This document shows, in pieces, positions 47,326 to 58,023 of a stretch of DNA of 64,000 bases. This DNA comes from Arachis hypogaea (lineage: Eukaryota; Streptophyta; Magnoliopsida; Fabales; Fabaceae), in assembly GCF_003086295.3 (NCBI RefSeq), contig NC_092053.1, positions 111,741,506 to 111,805,505 on the forward strand, given 5' to 3'. A program made the position numbers and the translations under genes. The first letter of the stretch is position 1, and each line of letters opens with the position of its first letter. Below the pieces are notes generated by a model. It saw only the letters and a program-made list of their open reading frames with translations. It was not told the DNA's origin and did not search any database.

Positions 47326-49462
47326 AATTACTTCAAATAAAACTTAAAATTTTGGCAGCACCTCTAAAACTCGGACACTGTCACCCTTTTCGGGTCCCAA
47401 CCAAATCAAACCAAACGCCTGTTAATCTTTCAAATCACTTCCAATAACAATTTTTACAACAACCACACCCAACCCAAGGAAATTGCAAAATCCAGAATCC
47501 AATCAACCAATCCTATAAATTGCAATCTAAATCAACCTCATTCAACAGCATCAATCAATAATTAAGAACTCTCAGTTTTCTCAAACAGTTTCAAACCAAA
47601 CCGTTCATCAAACCCTATTCGAACCATTTCCAAAATAGTAAATTATTCTCAATAAACAAACCGTTTTCAAATATCAAGTCCTTTCCAAATTTGTTTTAAA
47701 ATCAAATTCCGATATCAAATTGAGTTCGATATCAAATTAAATTTTAATACTAAATATTTTCTAAAATCAAATCGTTTCCAAAATTAAACTAAATGCCAAT
47801 AATAAATCTCTTCCAATAATTCAAGGAAAACCACTTTAACAACATCAATCAACTAATCAAAATACCCAACTTTCTCAATCGATCAATCTATCAATTAAAC
47901 TAATAATCTCATTCTTCAAAAATAACTCAATTCAATTCATAAGACTTACGAAATCACAAAAAATGTATCTCACGCATGAATATAGATTTATAACAACTCT
48001 GGAAAGTAAAACAAGTTTAAGGAAAAGCACCCCTACCTCGAATAATCAAAACCCATAGATCAAATACGTCAAAGAAACCTTTTTCCCTCGACTTGCACTC
48101 AATGGTAGCTGCATCCGCCGCTCTTTTTACTTCCACAACGACAGAAACGACTTTAATTTCAGCCATGCAATTACCGGAACTCGACCCTAGAACATCAACA
48201 TCACAAAATTCTTAAAAATCTATAGCAGAACAATAGCAGTAAGGGTTTCAAGGCTAGAATAACTCACTGTGTCTAAAATGAAATGAGGTAACGGAGCGGT
48301 AGCAGCTCTGGCGGCTACCTCAAGTGACGGCGGCCCCCGTGTCTCTACTGACAGCAACTGAAATAGCCAAGCAGCGACAATAATGTTTTCGGAATTCAAG
48401 AGAATAGAAACCAAACTCAAAAACCTTACCGGTAGTGGCCCTCAACTACGGCAGCGCCATTTTCCAGCAACATAGGCTCGGCCATCCTCCTCCAACAGCG
48501 GCGACGGAGCACGCGGCGGTGACGGCGCGCAACTCGGCGACGGTGATGTGACGGCTCGCCTCCTTTCTCGCGTCGCACCGTCTCTGTCTCTCTCAATCTC
48601 AGCGTCGCTTTCCCTTTCTTCTTCGAGCTCGACGACATCAGACCCATGGTGGCGACGACAGCGAAGATGAACGGCGGCGCAAGTTTCCTCCTTCCTTCTC
48701 TGATCTGACAGCGACGAGCTCCACGGCAGTAACACAGGGCTTCGGCGACAGCAGCTTCTCCTTGTCGTGGTGCTTTTTTCCTCTCTCAACAGTGTCAATG
48801 GCGGCACGTGGATCTAATGGCGACGACGACATGCAGCTCGGCGACCGGCAGTGATGGTCCACAGACGGCGGGCTCGCGTCAAGGGCTCCTTCTCCCCTTC
48901 CTTAGTCGTAGCTTCCCCTCTTTTTTCTCTTTTTGATTTTCCGTGGGTGAGTGTGGCAGGGGCTTTGTGTGCTAGGAGTGAAGGTGGTGAATGTGAGGAG
49001 TGGCGGTGGAGGGTTAGGTTAGAAGGAATTAAGGTTTTGTGTTTTATTTTTAGGATTCGGGTTTAATTTGGGACAAATATGAAATTAGGGATTTTTGGAC
49101 AAATTGAAGTTTTGTTAAATTTTAATAAAATTAAGAGATATTATATTAAATTAAATATAAAATGTCCATCTTTAAAATACCTTTTAATTACAAATTTATA
49201 AATTAGTTTTGATTAAATACTAATTAAATAAAAATTAGAGATAAATAAATTAATTCTCCTTTATTTATAAAATAAGATTAAAAATATAAATATTTAAAAT
49301 TAAGGCATATAAAATATTCACTATTTTTCAATTATAAGAACTTTAAATAAAAAATAAAAATTTACTCAACTTTTATATAAAAATCTTTAAAATACAATCT
49401 TAAATAAATATAATGCATCGTAAATAATTAATTAATAACTTTTAAAAAATTAGAGATCTTAC
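47326..49462 (-). repeat. LARD LTR fragment, second copy
   Basis: 2137 bp matching 32509-34644 with about 1% difference by eye, including the 449-bp block missing from 24834-27857. It ends with the same CTTAC|TGTCACGG junction to element X, which shows a shared insertion event. Confidence 0.9.
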
Positions 49463-49966
49463 TGTCACGGCCTTGGACACACTCCAACGCTACCGTGCCG
49501 GCACTCGGACTTACTCAACCTCTTGAGTTAAGACCAAGTCAGCCACCCTCAATACTTAGCAAGAAAGCTAAGAATACAAGAGAACACAAGAGAAAGGAAG
49601 CTTTGGTGGAAGAACACTTTATTGCTCAAGTGTGGTTACAAATGATTCACACACCCAAACTCTAACTCTCACCCCTATTTATAGCCATCCACCTCCTCAA
49701 TGGATGGTTAGGATTAAATCTAATCAACGGTCCAGATTAATCATCCAGAACCTTCTTTACAAATATCTATCCTACCACAACTCTCTAAATATTTCTAGAT
49801 TATTCCATACCACTCTTTATACTTCTATATACATCTACACTCTTCTAGAATACTCTATGACCTTCCAGAGTCTTCTAGAACCTTCTAGGGTATTCCGGGA
49901 CCTTCTAGGATATTCTAAAACGTTCCGAAACTATCTAGAGTATTCTCAAACACTCCAGAAAACTAT
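49463..49966 (-). repeat. element X LTR, copy B, part before the Z insertion
   Basis: Matches 34645-35148. It is interrupted by Z after ACTAT and continues at 59761. The preserved heat-shock-like site is at about 49873-49885. Confidence 0.9.
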
Positions 49967-51703
49967 TGATGAGCGGATAATTTATACGCTTTTTGACATT
50001 GTTTTTAGTATGTTTTTAGTAGAATCTAGTTACTTTTAGGGATGTTTTTAATAGATTTTATGTTAAATTCACATTTCTGGACTTTACTATGAGTTTGTGT
50101 GTTTTTCTGTGATTTTAGGTATTTTCTGACTGAAATTGAGGGACTTGAGCAAAAATCAGATTCAGAGGTTGAAGAAGGACTGCTGATGCTGTTGGATTCT
50201 GACCTCCCTGCACTCAAAGTGGATTTTCTGGAGCTACAGAACTCGAAATGGCGCGCTTCCAATTGCGTTGGAAAGTAGACATCCAGGGCTTTCCAGCAAT
50301 ATATAATAGTCCATACTTTGGCCAAGAATTGACGACGTAAGCTGGCGTTCAACGCCAGCTTTCTACCCAAATCTGGCGTCCAGCGCCAGAAAAGGATCCA
50401 AAACCAGAGTTGAACGCCCAAACTGGCACAAAAACTGGCGTTCAACTCCACAAATGGCCTCTGCACGTGCAACACTTAAGCTCAGCCCAAACACACACCA
50501 AGTGGGCCCCGGAAGTGGATTTATACATCAAATACTTACTCATGTAAACCCTAGTAGCTAGTTTATTATAAATAGGACCTCTTACTATTGTATTAGGCAT
50601 CTTTGGATTACCTTATGATCCTTTGATCACGTTTTAGGGGGCTGGCCATCTCGGCCATGCCTGGACCTTCACTTATGTATTTTCATACGGTAGAGTTTCT
50701 ACACTCCATAGATTAAGGTATGGAGCTCTGCTGTTCCTCAAAGATTAATGCAAAGTACTACTGTTTTCTATTCAATTCTTCTTATTTCTCTTCTAAGATA
50801 TCCATTCGCACTCAAGAACGTGATGAAGGTGATGATTATGTGTGACGCTCATCATCCTTCTCCCTTATGAACGCGTGCCTGACAAACACTTCTGTTCTAC
50901 ATGAATTAAGCTAGAATGAGTATCTCTTAGATCTCCTAACCAGAATCTTCGTGGCGTAAGCTAGAATGATGGCGGCATTCAAGAGAATCCGGAAAGTCTA
51001 AACCTTGTCTGTGGTATTCCGAGTAGGATTCAATGATTGAATGACTGTGACGAGCTCCTAACTCGCGATTGCAGGGCGTTAGTGACAGACGCAAAAGGAT
51101 AGTAAATCCTATTCCAGCATGATCGAGAACCGACAGATGAATAGCCGTGCCGTGACAGGGTGCGTGAGCATATTATTCACTGAGAGGATAAGATGAAGCC
51201 ATTGACAAGGGTGATGCCTCCAGACGATTAGCCGTGCCGTGACAGGGTATTGGATCATTTTCCCGAGAGATGACCGAAAGTAGCCATTGACAGTGGTGAT
51301 GTATCACATAAAGCCAGCCATGGAAAGGAGTAAGACTGACTGGATGAAGATAGCAGGAAAGCAGAAGTTCAGAGGAACGAAAAGCATCTCCATTCGCTTA
51401 TCTGAAATTCTCACCAATGAATTACATAAGTATCTCTATCCCTATTTTATTATATAATATTCGAAAACACCATTATCACTTTATATCTGCCTGACTGAGA
51501 TTTACAAGGTGACCATAGCTTGCTTCATACCAACAATCTCCGTGGGATTCGACCCTTACTCACGTAAGGTATTACTTGGACGACCCAGTGCACTTGCTGG
51601 TTAGTTGTATCGAAGTTGTGACAACTATGTATTGAGATCAGAGCACCAAGTTGCTCACGTGCCAGGAATAGTTTGAGCCTGGACATCACAATTTCGTGCA
51701 CCA
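49967..51703 (+). repeat. 5' LTR of element Z
   Basis: TGATGAGCGG to TTCGTGCACCA, 1737 bp. Contains a four-unit palindrome array at 50342-50451 and TATTATAAATAGGACC (about 50565-50580), a good TATA-box candidate. Confidence 0.92.
50342..50451 (+). repeat. 31-bp palindrome array, Z 5' LTR
   Basis: Units start at 50342, 50373, 50404 and 50435, exactly 31 bp apart. The same array recurs in the 3' LTR from about 58399. Confidence 0.9.
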
Positions 51704-51709
51704 AGTTTT

Positions 51710-51727
51710 TGGCGCCGTTGCCGGGGA
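51710..51727 (+). other. primer binding site, tRNA-Asp, element Z
   Basis: TGGCGCCGTTGCCGGGGA, six bases after the LTR end, as in Y. Confidence 0.88.
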
Positions 51728-53628
51728 TTGTTCGTGTTTGGACAACTGACGGTTCATCTTGTTGCTCAGATTAGGTAATTTTCTTTTTGTTTTATTTTCA
51801 AAAATTTTTCAAAAATCTTTCAAAATTTTCTCCTTTGTTTTCGAAAAAAAAAAATGTTTTCAAAAATAAATTATTCTATGGCTTCAGAATTTTTAAGAAT
51901 GAATTCTAGTGTTTCATGAAGCATGTTGAAGCCTGGCTGGCTGTAAAGCCATGTCTCAATCCTTATACTCAAGAGAAGAGCTTCTTTATCTTTCTTAGCC
52001 AATTGGCTGTTGAATGTAAGGAATGTCAGGCGTGTCATGTCTGAGTTACATACTAAAGCTTGGCTGGCTATTAAGCCATGCCTGACCCTTTGATTGGAGC
52101 TTTAGAGCATAAGATTCCTGGAATTCATGTTAAAAATTTTGGAATCCTTATTTTTTCTTTTTCATATAATTTTTCGAAAAATATAAAATAAAAATCCAAA
52201 AAAATTTAGAAAATCATAAAAATCAAAAATATTTTTGTGCTCTTGTTTGAGTCTTGAGTCATATCATAAGTTTGGTGTCAATTGCATGTGTATCTTGCAT
52301 TTTTCGAAAATTTCATGCATTCATGGTGTTCTTCATGATCTTCAAGTTGTTCTTGGTAAGTCTTCTTGTTTGATCTTGATGATTTTTTGTTTTGTGTCTT
52401 TTCATGTTTATCATATGCATTCTTGAATTCTTAGTGCGTAAGCATTAAAGAATTCTAAGTTTGGTGTCTTGCATGTTTTCTTTGCATTAAAATTTTTTCA
52501 AAATTGTGTCTATGATGTTCATCTTGACATTCATGGTGTTCTTGGTGTTCATCTTGACATTCATAGCATTCTTGCATGCATTCATTGTTTTGATCTAAAA
52601 ATTTCATGCATTGCATAATTTTCATGTTTTTCATAAAAATTTCAAAAATCAAAAAAATATCTTTCCCTTTTTCTCTCATCAAATTCGAAAATTTGAGTTG
52701 ACTTTTTCAAAAATTTAAAAAAAAAATCAAGTTATTTCTTATGAGTCAAATCAAATTTTCAATTTGAAAATCTTATCTTTTTCAAAATCTTTTTTCAAAA
52801 ATCAAAGCTTTTTCAAAATTCTTAGTTATTTTCGAAAATTAAAAAAATATTTTTCAAAAATCTTTTTCTTATTTTTATACCAAATTTTCGAAAATAACAT
52901 AAACAATTAATGTTTTGATTCAAAAATTTGAAGTTTGTTACTTGCTTGTTAAGAAAGATTCAAACTTTAAGTTCTAGAATCATATCTTGTGATTTCTTAT
53001 GAATCAAGTCATTAATTGTGATTTTAAAAATCAAATCTTTTTCAAAACTAATTTCAATCATATCTTTTCAAAAATATCTACTTATCTTATCTTTTTCAAA
53101 AAATATCTTCTCAAAATATCTTTTCTAACTTCCTAACTTCTTATCTTTTCAAAATTTGTTTCAACTAACTAACTAACTTTTTGTTTGTTCCTTAACTTTT
53201 TCAAAACTACCTAACTAATTCTCTCTCTCTCATTTTTCGAAAATATCTTCCCCCTTTTTCAAAATTTCTTTTTAATTTATTAATTATTTTAATTTTTAAA
53301 TCTTAATTTTCGAAAATTACTAACATTTTTCAAAAACTATTTTCAAAAATCACTAACTCTTTTTCAAAAAATTATTTTCGAAAATTCTCTTCTCTCTCAT
53401 CTCCTTCTATTTTTTTTTATTTATTCATCTACTAACATCTCTCCCTCATTCAAAAAAGAAAAAAAAAAGGATCTCTATTATTATTATTTTTCTGTGCCTT
53501 CTTCTTTGTCATATGAGCAGGAGCAAGGACAAGAATATTCTTGTTGAAGCAGATCCAGAACCTGAAAGGACTCTGAATTACAACTAACCAGTAAGCACCT
53601 GTTAGGAATTTTCAAACAAGAAGAGGAG
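51728..53628 (+). other. long T-rich leader of element Z
   Basis: 1.9 kb, mostly T-rich with TTTTCGAAAA words. Holds two similar small stem-loops (51938-51951, 52065-52078), AAGTTTGGTGTC at 52268 and 52457, and an ATG at 53513 that may be a decayed earlier gag start (MSRSKDKNILVEADPEPERT, then off frame). Confidence 0.7.
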
Positions 53629-55819
53629 ATGGCAGCCGAAAATAATAATAATGCAAGGAGGATGCTTGGTGACTTTACTGCACCTAATTCCAATTTACAT
53701 GGAAGAAGCATCTCCATTCCTGCCATTGGAGCAAACAAATTTGAGCTGAAACCTTAATTAGTTTTTCTGATGCAGCAGAACTGCAAGTTTCATGGACTTC
53801 CATCTGAAGATCCTTTTCAGTTCTTAACTGAATTCTTGCAGATATGTGATACTGTTAAGACTAATGGAGTAGATCCTGAAGTCTACAGGCTCATGCTTTT
53901 CCCTTTTGCTGTAAGAGACAGAGCTAGATTATGGTTGGATTCTCAACCCAAAAACAGCCTGAACTCTTGGGATAAGCTGGTCACGGCTTTCTTAGCCAAG
54001 TACTTTCCTCCTCAAAAGCTGAGCAAGCTTAGAGCTGATGTTCAAACCTTCAGACAGAAAGAAGATGAATCCCTCTATGAAGCTTGGGAAAGATACAAAC
54101 AGTTGACCAAAAAGTGTCCTTCTGACATGCTTTCAGAATGGACCATCCTGGATATATTCTATGATGGTTTTATCTGAGCTATCAAAGATGTCACTGGACA
54201 CTTCTGCAGGTGGATCCATTCGCCTAAAGAAAACGCCTGCAGAAGCTCAAGAACTCATTGACATGGTTGCTAATAACCAGTTCATGTACACTTCTGAAAG
54301 GAATCCTGTGAGTAATGGGACGCCTATGAAGAAGGGAGTTCTTGAAGTTGATACTCTGAATGCCATATTGGCTCAGAATAAAATATTGACTCAGCAAGTC
54401 AATATGATCTCTCAGAGTCTGCATGGAATGCAAGCTGCATCCAACAGTACTCAAGAGGCTTCTTATGAAGAAGAAGCTTATGATCCTGAGAACCCTGCAA
54501 TAGCAGAGGTGAATTACTTAGGTGAACCTTATGGAAACACCTATAACTCAACATGGAGAAATCATCCAAATTTCTCATGGAAGGATCAAAAGCCTCAACA
54601 AGGCTTTAATAATGGTGGAAGAAACAGGTTTAGCAATAGCAAGCCTTTTCCATCATCAACTCAGCAACAGACAGAGAACTCTGAACAAAATGCTTCTAAT
54701 TTAGCAAACTTAGTCTCTGATCTATCTAAGGCCACTGTAAGTTTCATGAATGAAACAAGATCTTCTATTAGAAATCTGGAAGCACAAGTGGGCCAGCTGA
54801 GTAAAAGGATCACTGAAATCCCTCCTAGTACTCTCCCAAGCAATACAGAAGAGAATCCAAAAGGAGAGTGCAAGGCCATTGACATAAGCGCCATGGCCGA
54901 ACCTGTGAGGAGAGGAGAGGACGTGAATCCCAAGGAGGAAGACCTCCTGGGACGTCCAGTGGTCAATAAGGAGCTTCCCTCTGAGGAACCAAAGGACTCT
55001 GAGGCTCATCTAGAGACCATAGAGATTCCATTGAACCTCCTTATGCCCTTCATGAGCTCTGATGAGTATTCCTCTTCTGAAGAGAATGAGGATGTTACTG
55101 AAGAGCAAACTGCCAAGTTTCTTGGTGCAATCATGAAGCTAAATGCCAAATTATTTGGCATTGATACTTGGGAAGTTGAACCTCCCTTGTTCATCAATGA
55201 ACTAAGTGATCTGGATCAACTGACATTGCCTCAGAAGAGACAGGATCCTGGAAAGTTCATAATACCCTGTACCATAGGCACCATGATCTTTAAGGCTCTG
55301 TGTGACCTTGGTTCAGGAATAAACCTCATGCCCCTCTCTGTAATAGAGAAACTGGGAATCTATGGGGTGCAAGCTACTAAAATCTCATTAGAGATGGCAG
55401 ACAGCTCTAGAAAACAGGCTTATGGACAAGTAGAGGACGTATTAGTAAAGGTTGAAGGCCTTTACATCCCTGCTGATTTCATAGTCCTGGATACTGGAAA
55501 GGAAGAGGATGAATCCATCATCCTAGGAAGACCTTTCCTGGCCACAGCAAGAGCTGTGATTAATGTTGACAGAGGTGAAATAATCCTTCAATGGAATGAG
55601 GACTCCCTTGTGTTTAAAACTCAAGGATCTCCCTCTGCAACCATGGAGAGGAAGCAGAAAAAGCTTCTCTCCAAGCAGAGTCAACCAGAGCCCCCACAGT
55701 CAAACTCTAAGTTTGGTGTTGGGAGGCCACAACCAAACTCTAAGTTTGGTGTTGAACTCCCATATCCAAACTCTAAGTTTGGTGTTGGAGAGTCTCAACA
55801 AAGCTCTGCACACCTGTGA
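53629..55819 (+). pseudogene. gag: gag-protease of element Z
   Basis: From ATG 53629 (MAAENNNNARRMLGDF) the frame contains SIPAIGANKFELKP, a TAA at 53755-53757, then the Athila-type gag domain (GLPSEDPFQFLTEFLQI, LFPFAVRDRARLWLDSQ). A frame change near 54170, in a T run, is consistent with one extra T; from 54161 a second frame carries SAGGSIRLKKTPAEAQELID, an asparagine-rich nucleocapsid-like part (NHPNFSWKDQKPQ), an acidic linker and protease CDLGSGINLMPLSV with G where A is common. It ends QWNEDSLVFK, then the tail TQGSPSATMERK and three 11-residue NSKFGV repeats. No RT follows. Confidence 0.88.
55709..55808 (+). repeat. 33-bp coding repeat NSKFGV in element Z
   Basis: Three units with AAGTTTGGTGTT at 55709, 55742 and 55775, exactly 33 bp apart, each coding an 11-residue unit starting NSKFGV. 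Y has a single unit at 44939. Confidence 0.85.
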
Positions 55820-56024
55820 GGCTCCATGAGAGCCCACTGTCAAGCTATTGACATTAAAGAAGCGCTTGTTGGGAGGCAACCCAATGTTTATTTATCTAAC
55901 TATATTTTTCTTAGTTATGTGTCTTTATAGGTTCATGATCATGTGGAGTCACAAAATAAATAGAAAAATTGAAAACGGAATCAAAAACAACAGAAGAAAA
56001 ATCACACCCTGGAGGAGCATCTGT

Positions 56025-56194
56025 CTGGCGTTCAAACGCCAGAACAGAGCATAGTTCTGGCGCTGAACGCCCAGAATGGGAGCATCCTGGCGCTGAACGC
56101 CCAGAACAAGCATGGTTCTGGCGTTCAATGCCAGAAATGGCAGCAAAGGGCGTTGAACGCCCAAAATGGGCACCAACCTGGCGCTGAACGCCCA
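56025..56194 (+). repeat. palindrome array, Z 3' region
   Basis: Six units start at about 56025, 56057, 56087, 56118, 56147 and 56178 (29-32 bp steps). Cores CTGGCGCTGAACGCCCAG and CTGGCGTTCAATGCCAG; less regular than in Y. Confidence 0.85.
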
Positions 56195-56550
56195 GAGTTG
56201 TGTGCAAGGGCATTTTACATGCCTAAATTGGTGCAGGGATGTAAATGCCTTGACACCTCAGGATCTGTGGACCCCACAGGATCCCCACCTACCTCATCAT
56301 CTCTCTTTCCATTCATGATCATCCCTTCTTTTTTTCCATTTACCACTCACATCCATACACCCACTACCTTCAAAAATTCAACATCTCTCTCCCACCCAAT
56401 CCCACCCATATGGCCGAATACACACTCCCATCCATCTCCTCCATATCTTCTTCTTATTCTTCTATTCTTTCTTCTTTTGCTCGAGGGCGAGCAACATTCT
56501 AAGTTTGGTGTGGTAAAAGCATAGCTTTTTTGTTTTTTCCATAACCATTG

Positions 56551-56622
56551 ATGGCACCTAAGGCCAGAGAAACCTCTAGAAAGAGGAAAGGGAAGACAAA
56601 AGCTTCCATCAAGGGTCTATAG
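56551..56622 (+). pseudogene. start of a small extra ORF in element Z
   Basis: ATG 56551 codes 23 basic residues (MAPKARETSRKRKGKTKAS…) and stops at the TAG that lies in the tRNA-Cys-like piece. It resembles the start of a longer extra frame whose end seems to be 56663-56863. Function unknown; an Athila env-like frame is only a guess. Confidence 0.5.
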
Positions 56623-56656
56623 CTCAGTGGTAGAACATTTGACTGCAAATCAAGAT
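56613..56656 (+). repeat. 5' half of a tRNA-Cys(GCA)-like sequence in element Z
   Basis: GGGTCTATAGCTCAGTGGTA then GAACATTTGACTGCAAATCA: acceptor 5' strand, D arm and anticodon arm with GCA in the loop, differing from the recalled plant tRNA-Cys at about three positions. Similarity ends after the anticodon arm. It sits at the break of the small extra ORF. Confidence 0.78.
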
Positions 56657-56662
56657 ATCCCT

Positions 56663-56863
56663 GAGATACCTCAAGGGATACATTTTCTTCCACACAATTA
56701 TTGGAAGCAACTAAGGGTGGAACATCAAGAGCACTCCATCATCCTTCATGAAATCAGAGAAGATCTAAAAGCACTGAAGGAGGAGCAACAAAGGCAAGGA
56801 AGAGACATAGAAGAGCTCAAGGACATCATTGATTCCTCAAGAAGGAAATGCCACCATCACTAA
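56663..56863 (+). pseudogene. C-terminal remnant of the extra ORF in element Z
   Basis: Open frame (from an in-frame GTG/ATG at 56627 within the tRNA-like piece) coding IPQGIHFLPHNYWKQLRVEH and a coiled coil EIREDLKALKEEQQRQGRDI, ending in RKCHHH. Y keeps only the last part (45655-45740). Conservation of this end in both elements suggests it was once a real protein end. Confidence 0.5.
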
Positions 56864-57576
56864 GGTGGATTCATTCCTTGTTCTTAATTCTTCTGTTTTT
56901 CGTTTTCTATGTTATGTGCTTATCTATGTTTGTGTCTTCATTACATGATCATTAGTAGTAATAACTATGTCTTAAAGCTATGAATGTCCTATGAATCCAT
57001 CACCTCTCTTAAATGAAAAATGTTTTAATTCAAAAGAACAAGAAGTACATGAGTTTCGAAGTTATCCTTGAACTTAGCTTAATTATATTGATGTGGTGAC
57101 AATGCTTCTTGTTTTCTGAATGTATGCTTGAACAGTGCATATGTCTTTTGAATTTGTTGTTTAAGAATGTTAAATATGTTGGCTCTTGAAAGAATGATGA
57201 CTAGGAGACATGTTATTTGATAATCTGAAAAATCATAAAAATGATTCTTGATGCAAGAAAAAGCAGCAAAGAACAAAGCTTGCAGAAAAAAAAAATAGGC
57301 GAAAAAAAAATAGAAAGAAAAAGAAAAAGCAAGCAGAAAAAGCCAAAGCTCTTAAAACCAAGAGGCAAGAGCAAAAAGCCAATAACCCTTAAAACCAAAA
57401 GGCAAGGGCAATTAAAAAGGACCCCAAGGCTTTGAGCATCAGTGGATAGGAGGGCCTAAAGGAATAAAATCCTGGTCTAAGCGGCTAAACCAAGCTGTCC
57501 CTAACCATGTGCTTGTGGCGTGTAGGTGTCAAGTGAAAACTTGAGACTGAGCGGTTAAAGTCAAGGTCCAAAGCAA

Positions 57577-57597
57577 AAAAAAAAAAAAAAAAAAAAG
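57577..57597 (+). repeat. poly-A tract in element Z 3' region
   Basis: A run of about 21 A in a stretch otherwise almost the same as in Y, where it is absent. Confidence 0.9.
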
Positions 57598-58023
57598 AGT
57601 GTGCTTAAGAACCCTGGACACCTCTAATTGGGGACTTTAGCAAAGCTGAGTCACAATCTGAAAAGGTTCACCCAATTATGCGTCTGTGGCATTTATGTAT
57701 CCGGTGGTAATACTGGAAAACAAAATGCTTAGGGCCACGGCCAAGACTCATAAAGAAGCTGTGTTCAAGAATCATCATACTAAACTAAGAGAGTCAATAA
57801 CACTATTCGAAATCTGAAGTTCCTATAGATGCCAATCATTCTGAACCTCAATGGATAAAGTGAGATGCCAAAACTATTCAAGAGGCAAAAAGCTATAAGT
57901 CCCGCTCATATGATTGAAGCTCTGTTTCATTGATAGTTTGGAATTTATAGTATATTCTATTCTTTTTATCCTATTTTGATTTTCAGTTGCTTGGGGACAA
58001 GCAACAATTTAAGTTTGGTGTTG

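Larger units (their letters stand above)
55820..58023 (+). other. 3' region of element Z up to the LTR
   Basis: 2.2 kb with the same order as in Y: conserved GTTGGGAGGCAACCCAATGT block, palindrome array, stem-loop plus AAGTTTGG module (56477-56510), small frames around a tRNA-Cys-like piece, A/G-rich conserved stretch, poly-A tract at 57577-57597, and stem-loop plus AAGTTTGGTGTTG directly before the LTR (57986-58023). Confidence 0.75.
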
